A stretch of DNA of 53,957 nucleotides, taken from contig WBUH01000023.1 in assembly GCA_008933805.1 (NCBI GenBank), forward strand, positions 1 through 53,957, written 5' to 3'. Source of the DNA: Bacteroidota bacterium (GTDB taxonomy: Bacteria > Bacteroidota > Bacteroidia > UBA8524). Below are positions 23,501 through 32,507 of the stretch, piece after piece. A model generated the notes under the pieces. The model saw nothing but the letters and a program-made list of their open reading frames with translations. It made no database searches and was not told the origin of the DNA. The stretch's first letter is position 1; every line of letters starts with the position of its first letter. The translations under genes and the position numbers were made by a program.

Positions 23501-23716
23501 ATGCCACTGGCATTATCACAAAGTGCGGGTGCTGAGGTTAAATCAGGTATGGCTTGGGTGATTATAGGCGGCTTAACTAGTTCGCTGTTGCTTACTTTAT
23601 TAGTTGTACCTACCATATACTACATAGTGGATAAACTAAAAGAAAGAATGGGCAGGGGCAAAAGGAAAAAACTTGCTGCTGACGATACTGAATTGCAAGT
23701 AGCAGCTTCACACTAA
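20576..23716 (+). CDS. RND inner-membrane efflux transporter (HAE-1-like)
   Basis: A 1046-residue proton-driven exporter with the usual 12 membrane helices and two large periplasmic loops. TM1 begins at NRPLLITVIFVTLILFGY (10-27). The TM4 proton-relay pair Asp402-Asp403 is intact (VVGILVDDSIVILENI), and the second-half equivalents include GLVAKNGILLVDF. The sequence is of the multidrug (HAE-1) rather than the heavy-metal type. It forms the pump with the adaptor and TolC genes upstream, under the MarR regulator. Substrates cannot be told from sequence. Confidence 0.94.
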   Translation: MKRLAELAINRPLLITVIFVTLILFGYISYRALNYNLLPKFDANVVTVITSYRGASAEEIENVVTRKIEDAVSSLEGVDRITSSSQEGASIVTITLKDGMDVNRALNDAQRKVNQILVTLPQGIDNPVVNKFSTDDFPVLRMSVTAKASPSELYDIIDNQVSPQLANVEGVGQVGLVGGNEREIKVNINREKLAAYNLTISQVTNVISSASLSSPAGNVQTTATEYSIKYDAKFNNSNQLRELVVAQYTNGSKVYVKDIAEVVDAQTKVTAINHFNGVPSLGVQILKQSDANAVEVSKLVKEKIAAIEKTHSNIDLKFAIAGDQSVYTLESAEAVIDDLFIAVVIVALVMLFFLHSGRSAMFVLVALPASMIPTFIFMNLLGMSLNLMTLMALSLVVGILVDDSIVILENIMRHMEMGKDRRTAAIDGRSEIGFTAIAITLVDVVVFVPLALSGGLIGNILREFALVVVCSTLMSLLVCFTVTPMLAAHFGKVQHLNPKTLWGKVNIWFENIITSLREGYTNILKWALSHKRWVLGGTLVLFFGSFGLVAGGFIGSAFISPSDRGELSIHIELAPQTSVYQTNLVSRQIEEILFKQPEVVNVFSNIGYSTTGVATSSNSNVADLNVTLKDRKERSISTDEFGLRMKKLISTIPGVKTTITPIGITGGGNQPDVQIAIKANNREQVREAAAKIKDLVTKTPGTQYVKYSTADPKPQLEINLNREKMALLGINASEVGAAISTAFRGNDQTKFRSNGNEYDIMIQSDEFDKTDVNDVRKLRFKNSQGLSFELSQFADIKEDLGETALERMDRLSSININASVIGRSVGTVGTELTKGINALDLPSGVTWHYIGTLENQSKSFGSLLGALGLGILLVYLIMVALYENTIYPFVVLFALPLAMIGAFLALALTMNDLTIFAMIGLIMLMGLVAKNGILLVDFTNQRKAEGASLIEALIDAGRERFRPILMTTIAMIVGMMPLALSQSAGAEVKSGMAWVIIGGLTSSLLLTLLVVPTIYYIVDKLKERMGRGKRKKLAADDTELQVAASH

Positions 23717-23743
23717 ACACAATCATGAACTAAAAGTATAGCG

Positions 23744-24028
23744 GTGGACGTATTGGTTTATAATAAAATTAAAGACCCCGCGCTTAAACAAGGTATTCTT
23801 GATGCGCTATGTACCATAGCTGACCCTACTTTTAGTACCCCCGATTTATTGCTATTAAATAATAAAATCCTTGAGGATGTTGTGAAACATCTTCAAGGAT
23901 TTTTACATCAAAAAGAACTCTCTAACGAGGATATTATCTATATCTTTTATACCAAAAGTACCGGGTTTGGAATGTGGCCGTTAAAAAGAGAGGGCCGAAA
24001 ACGCATTACCAAAATCACCTCGCTTTAA
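23744..24028 (+). CDS. Small hypothetical protein
   Basis: A frame of 94 codons, 27 bp after the RND gene on the same strand, with a GTG start (no in-frame ATG nearby). The product has two helices (PALKQGILDALCTIAD; LLLLNNKILEDVVKHLQGFL) and a C-terminal segment with YIFYTKSTGFGMWPLKREGRKRITKI. I do not recognise a family. Codon use matches the neighbours, which supports it being a real gene; it may be co-transcribed with the pump. Confidence 0.55.
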   Translation: MDVLVYNKIKDPALKQGILDALCTIADPTFSTPDLLLLNNKILEDVVKHLQGFLHQKELSNEDIIYIFYTKSTGFGMWPLKREGRKRITKITSL

Positions 24029-24142
24029 TTCAGCGAAGCACATTACATCCATTATCAGCATCAGTAAGAAGTTAATCTTTGCTATACAGCAATATTAAAG
24101 CACAGCTAGGCAATGTGCGTGCACGCTGTTAACAGAATAGGA

Positions 24143-24167
24143 TTCAATAGGGTTCTCCCCTATTGAA
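24143..24167. terminator. Hairpin between convergent genes
   Basis: TTCAATAGGG (24143-24152) pairs with CCCTATTGAA (24158-24167), 5-nt loop. It lies between the small hypothetical gene and the end of nuoN and could stop transcription from both sides, although T-runs are poor. Confidence 0.5.
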
Positions 24168-24202
24168 GAAAATAAATGCTTTAGCGTCACCCCTGTAAAG
24201 GA

Positions 24203-25576
24203 CTAAATAAGTCCGAACACAAGGTTGGGCAATATACCCAAGGCTATTAAACCCAGCGCCATTAATACAATAACCACCTTTTGAAAGGCAGGAACAGGTA
24301 TTGGAGTAACTTCGGTTTCATCGGGTTGAGAGAAGGCGGCCGCTACTACTTTAAAGTAATAGATGATGGAGATAAGTGAGGCCACAACCCCTGTTATTAC
24401 CAACCACAATAACCCTGATTTAAGAGCAGCAGCAAACAAGTAGTATTTGGCAAAGAAACCCGCCATTGGAGGAATACCCGCCAATGATAGCAATGAAAGT
24501 ACCAACACAAAAGCCAACAACGGGCTTTTCTTGTACAAGCCTTTAAAACCGCCAATATCATTGGTTTTGGTGTGCTCGTTTACTTTATCAAGCACAAAGA
24601 ATGACAACAAGGTAGCCAACGAATAAGATGCTGCATAGTACAATATAGCACCGGCTGAATACGAGTTCAGTATCATCAACGCCATTAGCAAATACCCTGC
24701 GTGGGCAAGGCTTGAATAGGCCAATAAACGTTTTGCGTTGGTTTGTTGTACGGCGATGATGTTACCCACTGCTAGCGTAAGCACAGTAATAATGCTTAGT
24801 GCCAACCACCATACATCGCTGTTGCCCGCAAAGGCAGTGTAAAACAACCTGAAAAACGCCGCAAAAGCAGCAGTTTTTACAATGGTTGCCATGTAAGAAG
24901 TTACTGAAACAGGAGCCCCTTGGTATACATCGGGTGCCCAGAAATGGAACGGTACTGCCGATACTTTAAACGCAAGGGCAATAAATATCAAAACAATGCC
25001 TGTATAATAAAACACGGGCGGTTGCATAGTAGCACTGTATTGGGCAATTTCTGCCAGGTAAAACGAACCTGAAGCACCGTACACCAATGCAATACCAAAC
25101 AACAAAAAGCCGGTGGCAAATGAACCCAACAGAAAGTATTTAAGTGCCGCTTCGTTGGATAATAAGTCGTTTTTGCGGCTACCTGCCATCACATACATGG
25201 ATAGCGAAATAATCTCGATGCCGATAAACAATACCACCATATTGCTGAAAGAAACCATCAGCACGGCTCCTACCAACGCAAACACCACCAACGCGGTGTA
25301 ATCGGTTACGTGGTAGTTGCTCTCAAAGAACCTTTTAGATAATAACAGCCATAATAAACCCACCCCAGCCAACAGTGCAGAGAACGCTACGGCGTAGTTA
25401 TCAAAATACACCATATCGTTAAAATAACGGATGCTTGTACCCCAATCGGCTACTGTGAATACTAACGTTGCTACCAGCCCTAAAACAGCCAGCCAAACGA
25501 TGTATTTTTTAAAATTTAATATCTCTGAAAGAAGGGAAAGCACCCCTACTCCCGTTAATATATAAATGGCATTCAT
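24203..25576 (-). CDS. nuoN: NADH-quinone oxidoreductase subunit N
   Basis: Antiporter-like membrane subunit of complex I (ND2 homologue), 457 residues, about 14 membrane helices. The conserved proton-path residues are in place: Glu121 in TM5 (FIGIEIISLSMYVMAG), Lys204 in TM7 (LAFKVSAVPFHFWAPDVYQG) and Lys234 in TM8 (TIVKTAAF). It is the last gene of the operon, 18 bp after nuoM. The length is typical for bacterial NuoN. Confidence 0.95.
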   Translation of the reverse strand: MNAIYILTGVGVLSLLSEILNFKKYIVWLAVLGLVATLVFTVADWGTSIRYFNDMVYFDNYAVAFSALLAGVGLLWLLLSKRFFESNYHVTDYTALVVFALVGAVLMVSFSNMVVLFIGIEIISLSMYVMAGSRKNDLLSNEAALKYFLLGSFATGFLLFGIALVYGASGSFYLAEIAQYSATMQPPVFYYTGIVLIFIALAFKVSAVPFHFWAPDVYQGAPVSVTSYMATIVKTAAFAAFFRLFYTAFAGNSDVWWLALSIITVLTLAVGNIIAVQQTNAKRLLAYSSLAHAGYLLMALMILNSYSAGAILYYAASYSLATLLSFFVLDKVNEHTKTNDIGGFKGLYKKSPLLAFVLVLSLLSLAGIPPMAGFFAKYYLFAAALKSGLLWLVITGVVASLISIIYYFKVVAAAFSQPDETEVTPIPVPAFQKVVIVLMALGLIALGILPNLVFGLI

Positions 25577-25594
25577 CTCTTAGTAATCGCAGGT

Positions 25595-27055
25595 TTATTT
25601 ATACAATTCAACAATTTGCAGCAGGTTTTGCGCTGCGGTTTGGCTCAAATCAAGCAAGGGTGCGGGGTAAATACCAATCACCACTATCAAAAGGCACAAG
25701 GGTATCAATACCACTTTTTCTACCGTACTTAAATCAATAATACTTTGGGTAACTGTATTGGTTTCGCCCAAGGTTGATTTGCGGTAGGCATTCAGCATAT
25801 AAATTGCTCCCAAAATAACCGATAATCCTGCCACGGCTGATAACCAAGGCTGGTATTGGAATAGTCCGTTCAGCAATAAAAACTCGCCCACAAAACCACT
25901 GGTAAAAGGTAGTGCTACCGAGCCAAACATAATCACCATAAACAACGTAGCCAGTTTGGGTGCTACGCTCCTTATTCCGCCCAATTCATCAATTTGGGTA
26001 GTACCTGTGCGGGTTTGTATTATCTCAACAATGTAAAACAACCCGAAAACAATAATACCGTGGCTGAACATTTGTATGACAGCCCCTTGCACGGCAGCAC
26101 TGTTTTGAGTGAATATACCCGCCGATATAAGCCCCACGTGGGCGATAGACGAGTAGGCTATCAAACGTTTAATATCTTTTTGTACGATGGCTAAAAACGA
26201 GGCATACACCACTCCGATTACGGAAAGAATAACCGCCACGTACGACCATTGCGCTACTCCTTGCGGAACAACGGGCAATAACCAACGGATTACGCCAAAC
26301 ACCCCCATTTTAAGCATGATGCCCGAAAGCAACATCGTACCCTGTGCAGGAGCTTCAAAATAGGTATCGGGCTGCCATGTGTGGAAAGGGAACACAGGCA
26401 TTTTTATGGCAAATGCCACAAACAACGCCCAAAATACCCACGACTGACTAACGGCATCCAAGCTTTTGCCTGCCTCGTACAACGCTTGCATACTGAACGA
26501 GTGTTCGTCGGGTGTTTGCAGGTACAGGTATATCAACCCTATCAGCATAAATAAACTGCCTGCAAGGGTATAAATAAAGAATTTTAAGGTTACACGCACC
26601 CTTTGTGCACCGCCCCACAACAAACAGATGAAGTAAATGGGGATAAGCGCCATTTCCCAGAATATATAGAACAAGAACCCGTCTTCGGCCACAAAAACGC
26701 CAATCATAGCGGCTTGCATTACCAAAATAAGGAAGTAAAACAAGGCCGGACGTTCAGTATTACCGGTAAAAGATGATAGAATGATAAACGGAGTTAGCAC
26801 GGTTGCCAGTAACACCAACACAAGGCCGGTGCCATCCATCCCAATATTAAAGTTGATACCCAATTGGGCAATCCAAGGAGTTGCTATGCTAAAAGCCGAT
26901 GTATCGGCAGGGTTAAATTGCGTATAGGCTACTAACGATACCACTAACTCTGCTAATGCAATAATCAGGGCAGCTACCCTTGCCTGTGCAGGCTTTAGGG
27001 CAAGTACTAATACAGATGCCAACAAGGGCAGGAATATCAAAATTGCAGTTAACAT
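25595..27055 (-). CDS. nuoM: NADH-quinone oxidoreductase subunit M
   Basis: Antiporter-like proton-pumping subunit (ND4 homologue), 486 residues. Glu134 (FYIFWEMALIPIYF) and Lys218 (VAFAIKMPVFPFHTWQPD) are the conserved channel residues; the loop motif YSSIAHVGLISAGIF follows TM8. It starts 4 bp after the nuoL stop, so it is translationally linked. No unusual insertions. Confidence 0.95.
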   Translation of the reverse strand: MLTAILIFLPLLASVLVLALKPAQARVAALIIALAELVVSLVAYTQFNPADTSAFSIATPWIAQLGINFNIGMDGTGLVLVLLATVLTPFIILSSFTGNTERPALFYFLILVMQAAMIGVFVAEDGFLFYIFWEMALIPIYFICLLWGGAQRVRVTLKFFIYTLAGSLFMLIGLIYLYLQTPDEHSFSMQALYEAGKSLDAVSQSWVFWALFVAFAIKMPVFPFHTWQPDTYFEAPAQGTMLLSGIMLKMGVFGVIRWLLPVVPQGVAQWSYVAVILSVIGVVYASFLAIVQKDIKRLIAYSSIAHVGLISAGIFTQNSAAVQGAVIQMFSHGIIVFGLFYIVEIIQTRTGTTQIDELGGIRSVAPKLATLFMVIMFGSVALPFTSGFVGEFLLLNGLFQYQPWLSAVAGLSVILGAIYMLNAYRKSTLGETNTVTQSIIDLSTVEKVVLIPLCLLIVVIGIYPAPLLDLSQTAAQNLLQIVELYK

Positions 27056-27059
27056 CTAC

Positions 27060-28964
27060 CTATATAAAAGAAGGGGTTAATAGTAAAACAATAATCGCCA
27101 GCACCATCATAAAGATGTAGAAGCCGATGCTTCCTTGCTGTACCAGCTTTAGTCCGCGGCCACCAATTTCAACAATGCGTCCGCTCAGGTTCACCAAGTT
27201 ATCAATCACATTCACCTCAATAAAGCGCAACACGTTGGCAGAAAACCATGCAAGGGGTTTCACTATTGCTGTGTTGTATAGCTCATCCACATAAAACTTA
27301 TTGTACGACAGCTTGTGCAAAGGTGATAAAGCAGTTCCTTCGGCAGCAGGTACTTGTTTTTTTGTACCGTACTTAAACCAAGCTATGCCGATGGTTACAA
27401 TCACCAAGGCTACTGTTATGCCCATCAGCATCCACTCGGTGCTATGGTCGGGGGCAGCGTGGTGCACCAAAGCGTGCGAAGCTGCAAATACCGGTTCAAG
27501 GAATCCGTTTAGTGCGTGGTCGAAATGGAAAATCTCAGGGATGCCCATAAAACCGCCTACCACCGAAAGGATGGCCAGAACAATCAAAGGCAAGGTCATT
27601 ACAGCGGGTGATTCGTGCAAGTGGTGTTCTTGTTCGTGTGTTCCCCTGAAACCTCCTGAGAAGGTTAAGAAGAACAAACGGAACATATAAAACGCTGTAC
27701 ACAACGATACCGCTAAACCCAATACCCAATAAACTTTGTTATGGGCAAAGGCGTGGGCTAAAATTTCATCTTTTGAGAAGAACCCTGCAAACGGCGGAAT
27801 ACCCGAAATGGCCAAAGTAGCAATTAAGAATACCGCATAAGTAACGGGCAGGTACTTGCGCAAACCACCCATGTTGCGAATGTCTTGCTCGCCGCTCATG
27901 GCGTGGATTACACTACCTGCGCCCAAAAACAACAAGGCTTTGAAGAATGCGTGGGTGGTAACGTGAAATACGCCTGTGGCGTAAGAGCCTGTACCCAATG
28001 CTAAGAACATTAGTCCTAACTGGCTAACGGTTGAGTAGGCCAATACCTTTTTAATATCGTTTTGGGTGAGAGCGATAATGGCAGCTATCAGGGCAGTTAC
28101 AAGACCTACCACACTAATAATTTCAAGGGTAAACGGAGCTAAGGTGTATAGGATATTGCTGCGGCAAATCATGTAAATACCTGCGGTAACCATGGTTGCT
28201 GCGTGTATCAATGCCGATACGGGCGTAGGGCCTGCCATCGCATCGGGTAGCCAAGTGTACAAAGGCACTTGGGCACTTTTACCCATTGCACCTATAAACA
28301 GTAGCGCAGTAATTAAAATCACCTGTGGGTCATCAAAACTGAAACGGCTTGCCTGACTGAATATAGTGGCGTAATCAAAGCTGTTAAAGTTGCTGAACAA
28401 CAAGAATATACCCAACAAAAAGCCCAAATCGCCAATACGGTTCATTATAAAGGCTTTATTAGCTGCTTTGCTGTATTCGGGGTTTTTAAACCAGAAACCA
28501 ATCAACAGGTAAGAACACAAGCCTACCCCTTCCCAGCCTACAAACATCACCAGATAGTTTGCGCCCAATACCAACAACAGCATAAAGAACACAAACAGGT
28601 TAAGGTAAGAGAAGAAGCGGTTGAAACCTTCGTCTTCTTTCATATAACCTATTGAGTAGATATGGATGAGAAAGCCTATGCCTGTGATAATTAACAGGAA
28701 TAATGACGAAAGCGGGTCAACTAAAAACGATAATGAGATATTTACCGAACCTGCTGAAATCCAGTCGAAAAGTAACAAGGTATGAGAGGCAGGATTGCCG
28801 CTGCTCAACTCAATAAAAATGCCTAAGGAAACTCCAAAGGAAGCCAGTACTAACAGCGATGCCAAAATGCCGGCAACTGATTTGGGGAGGCGTTTGCCCA
28901 ACAACCCAATCATTATAAAGCCCAGCAAGGGGAAAAGTGGCACCAGCCCTACCAATTCTTTCAT
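27060..28964 (-). CDS. nuoL: NADH-quinone oxidoreductase subunit L
   Basis: Distal proton-pumping subunit (ND5 homologue), 634 residues, with the extra C-terminal helices that form the lateral arm. Glu145 (FVGWEGVGLCSYLLIGFW) and Lys229 (GAMGKSAQVPLYTWLPDAM) are present, as is AYSTVSQLGLMFLALG. A His-rich loop (HEQEHHLHES, around 450) lies between helices. It starts 46 bp after nuoK, the largest gap in the operon. Confidence 0.96.
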   Translation of the reverse strand: MKELVGLVPLFPLLGFIMIGLLGKRLPKSVAGILASLLVLASFGVSLGIFIELSSGNPASHTLLLFDWISAGSVNISLSFLVDPLSSLFLLIITGIGFLIHIYSIGYMKEDEGFNRFFSYLNLFVFFMLLLVLGANYLVMFVGWEGVGLCSYLLIGFWFKNPEYSKAANKAFIMNRIGDLGFLLGIFLLFSNFNSFDYATIFSQASRFSFDDPQVILITALLFIGAMGKSAQVPLYTWLPDAMAGPTPVSALIHAATMVTAGIYMICRSNILYTLAPFTLEIISVVGLVTALIAAIIALTQNDIKKVLAYSTVSQLGLMFLALGTGSYATGVFHVTTHAFFKALLFLGAGSVIHAMSGEQDIRNMGGLRKYLPVTYAVFLIATLAISGIPPFAGFFSKDEILAHAFAHNKVYWVLGLAVSLCTAFYMFRLFFLTFSGGFRGTHEQEHHLHESPAVMTLPLIVLAILSVVGGFMGIPEIFHFDHALNGFLEPVFAASHALVHHAAPDHSTEWMLMGITVALVIVTIGIAWFKYGTKKQVPAAEGTALSPLHKLSYNKFYVDELYNTAIVKPLAWFSANVLRFIEVNVIDNLVNLSGRIVEIGGRGLKLVQQGSIGFYIFMMVLAIIVLLLTPSFI

Positions 28965-29010
28965 ATCTTACCTTATTCTTACCTTTAAATCGTGTATTTG
29001 TTTGTAATAA

Positions 29011-29328
29011 CTACCATTTCATGCGACTCAAAAAATTCACATCGGTAGTGCCTATATTTTTAAAAATCATCACCAGTATTGCCAAACCTACTGCTACTTC
29101 TGCTGCCGCAACGGCCATCACAAAAAACACAAACACTTGTGCAGAGCCGTCGTTAAAATAGTTTGAAAACGCTGTTAGCAGCAGGTTCACCGAGTTAAGC
29201 ATTAACTCAATGCACATAAAAATGATGATAATATTCCTTCTGAACAGTACCCCTGCCACACCTATTGAAAACAAGGCTGCACTAAGGTATATGTATGAGT
29301 TTACTGATATTACTGCGGTTTCGTTCAT
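29011..29328 (-). CDS. nuoK: NADH-quinone oxidoreductase subunit K
   Basis: Small three-helix membrane subunit (ND4L homologue), 105 residues. Both conserved buried acids are present: Glu41 (FMCIELMLNSVNLLL) and Glu77 (AVAAAEVAVGLAI), equivalent to E. coli Glu36 and Glu72. It overlaps nuoJ by 4 bp (ATGA type), so the two are co-translated. Confidence 0.95.
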   Translation of the reverse strand: MNETAVISVNSYIYLSAALFSIGVAGVLFRRNIIIIFMCIELMLNSVNLLLTAFSNYFNDGSAQVFVFFVMAVAAAEVAVGLAILVMIFKNIGTTDVNFLSRMKW

Positions 29329-29825
29329 TGTTTCGGTTCGTTTTTGCCCAACATTACTGCGCCCACCATTGCGGCAAGAAACAGCACTGACGATACTTCA
29401 AAAGGGAAAAGATATTCGGTAAACAGTATGTTACCTAAGTTTTTCACTAAGCCTATATTGCGCTCGCTGCCTGTAATTGCCATTTGGCTATCCACCCCTT
29501 TAAGGGCAGCAACTAACACGGTAAGCATAATACCGCCCGATACCACAGCCGCAAACTTTATAAGGTTGCTTTTGTGGGGTTCTGCATCTTTGTTAAGGTT
29601 CAGCAGCATTATCACATACAGGAACAACACCATAATGGCTCCTGCGTACACTATTACGTGCACGGCAGCTAAAAACTGTGCATTAAGCAGCACATAATGT
29701 CCTGCTATGGCAAAAAAGGTGATAATAAGGTATAAAACGCTGTGTACGGGGTTTTTACTGGCAACTACCATCACCGCACTCATAAGTGCAAGAAACGAAA
29801 GAAAATAAAAAATGTATTCCGTCAT
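29325..29825 (-). CDS. nuoJ: NADH-quinone oxidoreductase subunit J
   Basis: Membrane subunit (ND6 homologue), 166 residues, five helices. The characteristic TM3 segment with the pi-bulge region is IVYAGAIMVLFLYVIMLLN (about 60-78). It overlaps nuoK by 4 bp downstream and lies 8 bp after nuoI. Confidence 0.94.
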   Translation of the reverse strand: MTEYIFYFLSFLALMSAVMVVASKNPVHSVLYLIITFFAIAGHYVLLNAQFLAAVHVIVYAGAIMVLFLYVIMLLNLNKDAEPHKSNLIKFAAVVSGGIMLTVLVAALKGVDSQMAITGSERNIGLVKNLGNILFTEYLFPFEVSSVLFLAAMVGAVMLGKNEPKQ

Positions 29826-29833
29826 GTACTGGT

Positions 29834-30397
29834 CTATCGGTTGTGGCTGTAGTTTTTGTGTGTTTTAAAATCAAGTACCGCAGGGGTTTGGCGTTTGGTT
29901 ACGTCAATACGTTGGTCAACAGGCTCTACCAGCTTGTCTTTACCGTATATAAATCCCTCACGACCAAAATCGGTATTCACTATCCTATCCGTTAAAAAGA
30001 TGGCCTCTTTGGGGCAAGCCTCTTCGCAAAGCCCGCAAAAAATACAGCGCAACATATTAATCTCATAGGTAGTTGCATACTTCTCTTCTCTGTATAGGTT
30101 CTCCTCCCCTTTTTTGCGCTCACCGGCAGTCATGGTAATCGCCTCGGCAGGGCACGATACTGCGCATAGTCCGCAAGCGGTGCAACGTTCTGCACCCTTT
30201 TCGTCGCGTTTCAATACGTGCTGTCCCCTCCATATCGGGCTTACTTCCCTTTTTTGTTCAGGGTAGCTGATGGTGTTTTTTTTGCTCAGAAAATGTTTTA
30301 GGGTAATGCCAAGCCCTTTTATTACAGCAGGCAGATACAGCCTTTCACTGAAAGACATTTTCTTATCTGATACTACTTTCGAACGGTTTGTTAACAT
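29834..30397 (-). CDS. nuoI: NADH-quinone oxidoreductase subunit I (2x 4Fe-4S)
   Basis: Peripheral-arm ferredoxin-type subunit, 187 residues, carrying clusters N6a and N6b. Two complete CxxCxxCxxxCP motifs are seen: Cys72, 75, 78, 82 (CTACGLCAVSCP) and Cys118, 121, 124, 128 (CIFCGLCEEACP). The N-terminal amphipathic segment (residues 15-40) touches the membrane arm. It starts 13 bp after nuoH. Confidence 0.95.
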   Translation of the reverse strand: MLTNRSKVVSDKKMSFSERLYLPAVIKGLGITLKHFLSKKNTISYPEQKREVSPIWRGQHVLKRDEKGAERCTACGLCAVSCPAEAITMTAGERKKGEENLYREEKYATTYEINMLRCIFCGLCEEACPKEAIFLTDRIVNTDFGREGFIYGKDKLVEPVDQRIDVTKRQTPAVLDFKTHKNYSHNR

Positions 30398-30410
30398 TTT
30401 ATAATCCTTA

Positions 30411-31454
30411 CTATTTTCCGGTGATCATTAGTATTATACCTGTTATTCCAATGTTCAGTATTGACAAGGGAATTAGCGACTTCCAACCCAAATTCATTAA
30501 CTGGTCGTAACGGAACCGTGGAATGGTCCAACGAATCCACATGAAGAAGAAAATAAAGAAGAAGATTTTTAGGAACAGGGCGATGGTACCCAAAATGGTA
30601 ATCCAATTGGCCGATAAACCCAAATCATGCATAAAGGGGAAGTTATATCCGCCAAAATACAAGGTTGAAATAACTGCCGACGATATGAACATGTTGATGT
30701 ACTCTGCAAACAGGTAGAAACCCAGCTTCATACTGCTGTACTCAGTGTGGTAACCGCCTACCAATTCAGTTTCGCATTCAGCAAGGTCAAACGGAGTACG
30801 ATTACACTCAGCAAATGCACATACCAAAAAGATGATAAAGCCGATAGGCTGGTACACAATGTTCCAAAAATTCCAATCACCGCCAACACCACCGTCTTGC
30901 ATTACAGAGATTTCCTTCATGCTCAATGTTCCTGTCATCATTACTAATGCAATGATTGAGAATCCCATCGCAATCTCGTATGAAATCATTTGGGCTGAGG
31001 CACGTATAGCACCCAACAACGAAAACTTGTTGTTTGATGCCCAACCGCCTATCATAATACCGTACACCCCTATAGAAACTACTCCAAAAAGGTATAACAA
31101 GCCTATGTTTATATCGGTTATCTGTAGCGAGTATTCTTGTCCTGCAATGGTAATGGTATTGCCCCAAGGCACTACTACTCCCGTCATTAATGCGGTTAAC
31201 ATGGCAATACAAGGTCCTAACACAAACAACCACCTGTTTGATGCCACGGGGATAATCTCCTCCTTCATAAACATCTTCACCCCATCGGCAAGCGGTTGCA
31301 AAATGCCCAAAGGTCCTGCCCTGTTAGGGCCTACCCTGTCTTGTATAAATGCAGCTACTTTACGCTCGGCATAGGTAGAGTACATGGCTATCAGCAATGT
31401 GATGCCAAACACCGCTACTACTAATATGAGCTTATATATGATAAATGCTTCCAT
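30411..31454 (-). CDS. nuoH: NADH-quinone oxidoreductase subunit H
   Basis: Membrane subunit (ND1 homologue) that forms the quinone channel, 347 residues, eight helices. Signature segments are YAERKVAAFIQDRVGPNRAG (about 27-46), LADGVKMFMKEEIIP, and the loop NRTPFDLAECETELVGGYHT with its conserved acids. It lies 15 bp after nuoG. Confidence 0.95.
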   Translation of the reverse strand: MEAFIIYKLILVVAVFGITLLIAMYSTYAERKVAAFIQDRVGPNRAGPLGILQPLADGVKMFMKEEIIPVASNRWLFVLGPCIAMLTALMTGVVVPWGNTITIAGQEYSLQITDINIGLLYLFGVVSIGVYGIMIGGWASNNKFSLLGAIRASAQMISYEIAMGFSIIALVMMTGTLSMKEISVMQDGGVGGDWNFWNIVYQPIGFIIFLVCAFAECNRTPFDLAECETELVGGYHTEYSSMKLGFYLFAEYINMFISSAVISTLYFGGYNFPFMHDLGLSANWITILGTIALFLKIFFFIFFFMWIRWTIPRFRYDQLMNLGWKSLIPLSILNIGITGIILMITGK

Positions 31455-31469
31455 TATGCAGTTTCTTCC

Positions 31470-32480
31470 TTAGTCCAGTTTTTTTACGTCGTCGTGCTTG
31501 TGTAAATCTTTACCGCCTTGAAACTTCACCTGACGTTCAACATCAGCTTGCAGTTTTTCAAGGTCAGACAATTCATAATGGTTTTGTGAGATAACGCTAC
31601 CTCGGTCGATATGGCGTGGGCCTTCAACTACCCAGTCTTGCATATTTTTATGCTCAAAACGGCACTCGTTGCAAATAAACTCGTGTACCTCACCGTATTT
31701 ATCTTTGCGTGCTGATACGCGCAACACCTCTTGGTCTTTAGTCCAAAGTACCACCTTACCGCTGCACTTGGGGCAATCCCTGTGTGCATCCAACGGTTTG
31801 GTAAACCATACCCTGCTTTTAAACCTAAACGTATTATCGGTAAGTGCGCCTACAGGACACACATCAATCATGTTGCCCGAAAAATCGTTCTCAATGTTAT
31901 TTTTAACGTAAGTGCTTATTTCAGCCCTATCGCCGCGGTTCATCACCCCGTGCACACGTTCGCCCGTTAATTGGTCGCCCACATACGTACAGCGGTAGCA
32001 AAGTATGCAACGCGTCATGTGCAGCTTAATCTTATCGCCGATATCAATCTTGTCAAACGTGCGGCGTTCTTCTTCGTAACGTGTAACGGCAGCACCGTGT
32101 TCGTAAGCAAGGTTTTGCAAATCACACTCGCCTGCTTGGTCGCAAACGGGGCAATCCAAGGGGTGGTTTATCAATAAAAATTCAACCACTGCTGAGCGGG
32201 CATCCAACACCTCTTTGTTGGTGATGTTTGATACCACCATACCGTCTTGCACCTGTGTTGAGCATGAAGCTACCAGTTTGGGCATGGGACGGGGGTCGGC
32301 TGTGCTGCCTTGCTCCACCTTTACCAAACACACCCTGCACTTACCACCACTGCCTTTTAATGATGAGTAGTAGCACATAGCGGGAGGAACAATCTCCCCG
32401 CCTATTTGCCGTGCGGCGTTTAATATGGTAGTGCCGTTGGGCACTTCTGTTTCTATACCGTCTATGGTTATTTTTGCCAT
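31470..32480 (-). CDS. nuoG: Short NADH-quinone oxidoreductase subunit G
   Basis: Iron-sulphur subunit of 336 residues, far shorter than the 700-900-residue NuoG of E. coli. The N-terminal 2Fe-2S domain (Cys in PPAMCYYSSLKGSGGKCRVC), the His-Cys3 cluster (HPLDCPVCDQAGECDLQN) and the 4Fe-4S site (CILCYRC, then IDVCPVGAL) are complete. A zinc-ribbon-like pair CPKC...CNEC follows at about 240-285, where the molybdopterin-like domain would begin, but that domain is missing. The stop is clean and nuoH follows at 15 bp, so this is the native short form and not a broken gene. A short NuoG is known in some Bacteroidota. Confidence 0.9.
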   Translation of the reverse strand: MAKITIDGIETEVPNGTTILNAARQIGGEIVPPAMCYYSSLKGSGGKCRVCLVKVEQGSTADPRPMPKLVASCSTQVQDGMVVSNITNKEVLDARSAVVEFLLINHPLDCPVCDQAGECDLQNLAYEHGAAVTRYEEERRTFDKIDIGDKIKLHMTRCILCYRCTYVGDQLTGERVHGVMNRGDRAEISTYVKNNIENDFSGNMIDVCPVGALTDNTFRFKSRVWFTKPLDAHRDCPKCSGKVVLWTKDQEVLRVSARKDKYGEVHEFICNECRFEHKNMQDWVVEGPRHIDRGSVISQNHYELSDLEKLQADVERQVKFQGGKDLHKHDDVKKLD

Positions 32481-32507
32481 AACATCTCTTTAAACCGTTA
32501 AAACGGC

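Noticed and set aside
24143-24167. A strong bidirectional terminator at the end of the nuo operon
   Set aside because: The stem is perfect but neither strand has a T-run, so only a low-confidence hairpin is recorded.
31470-32480. nuoG broken by frameshift
   Set aside because: The next gene follows after 15 bp with no leftover molybdopterin-domain coding sequence, so the short form is native.
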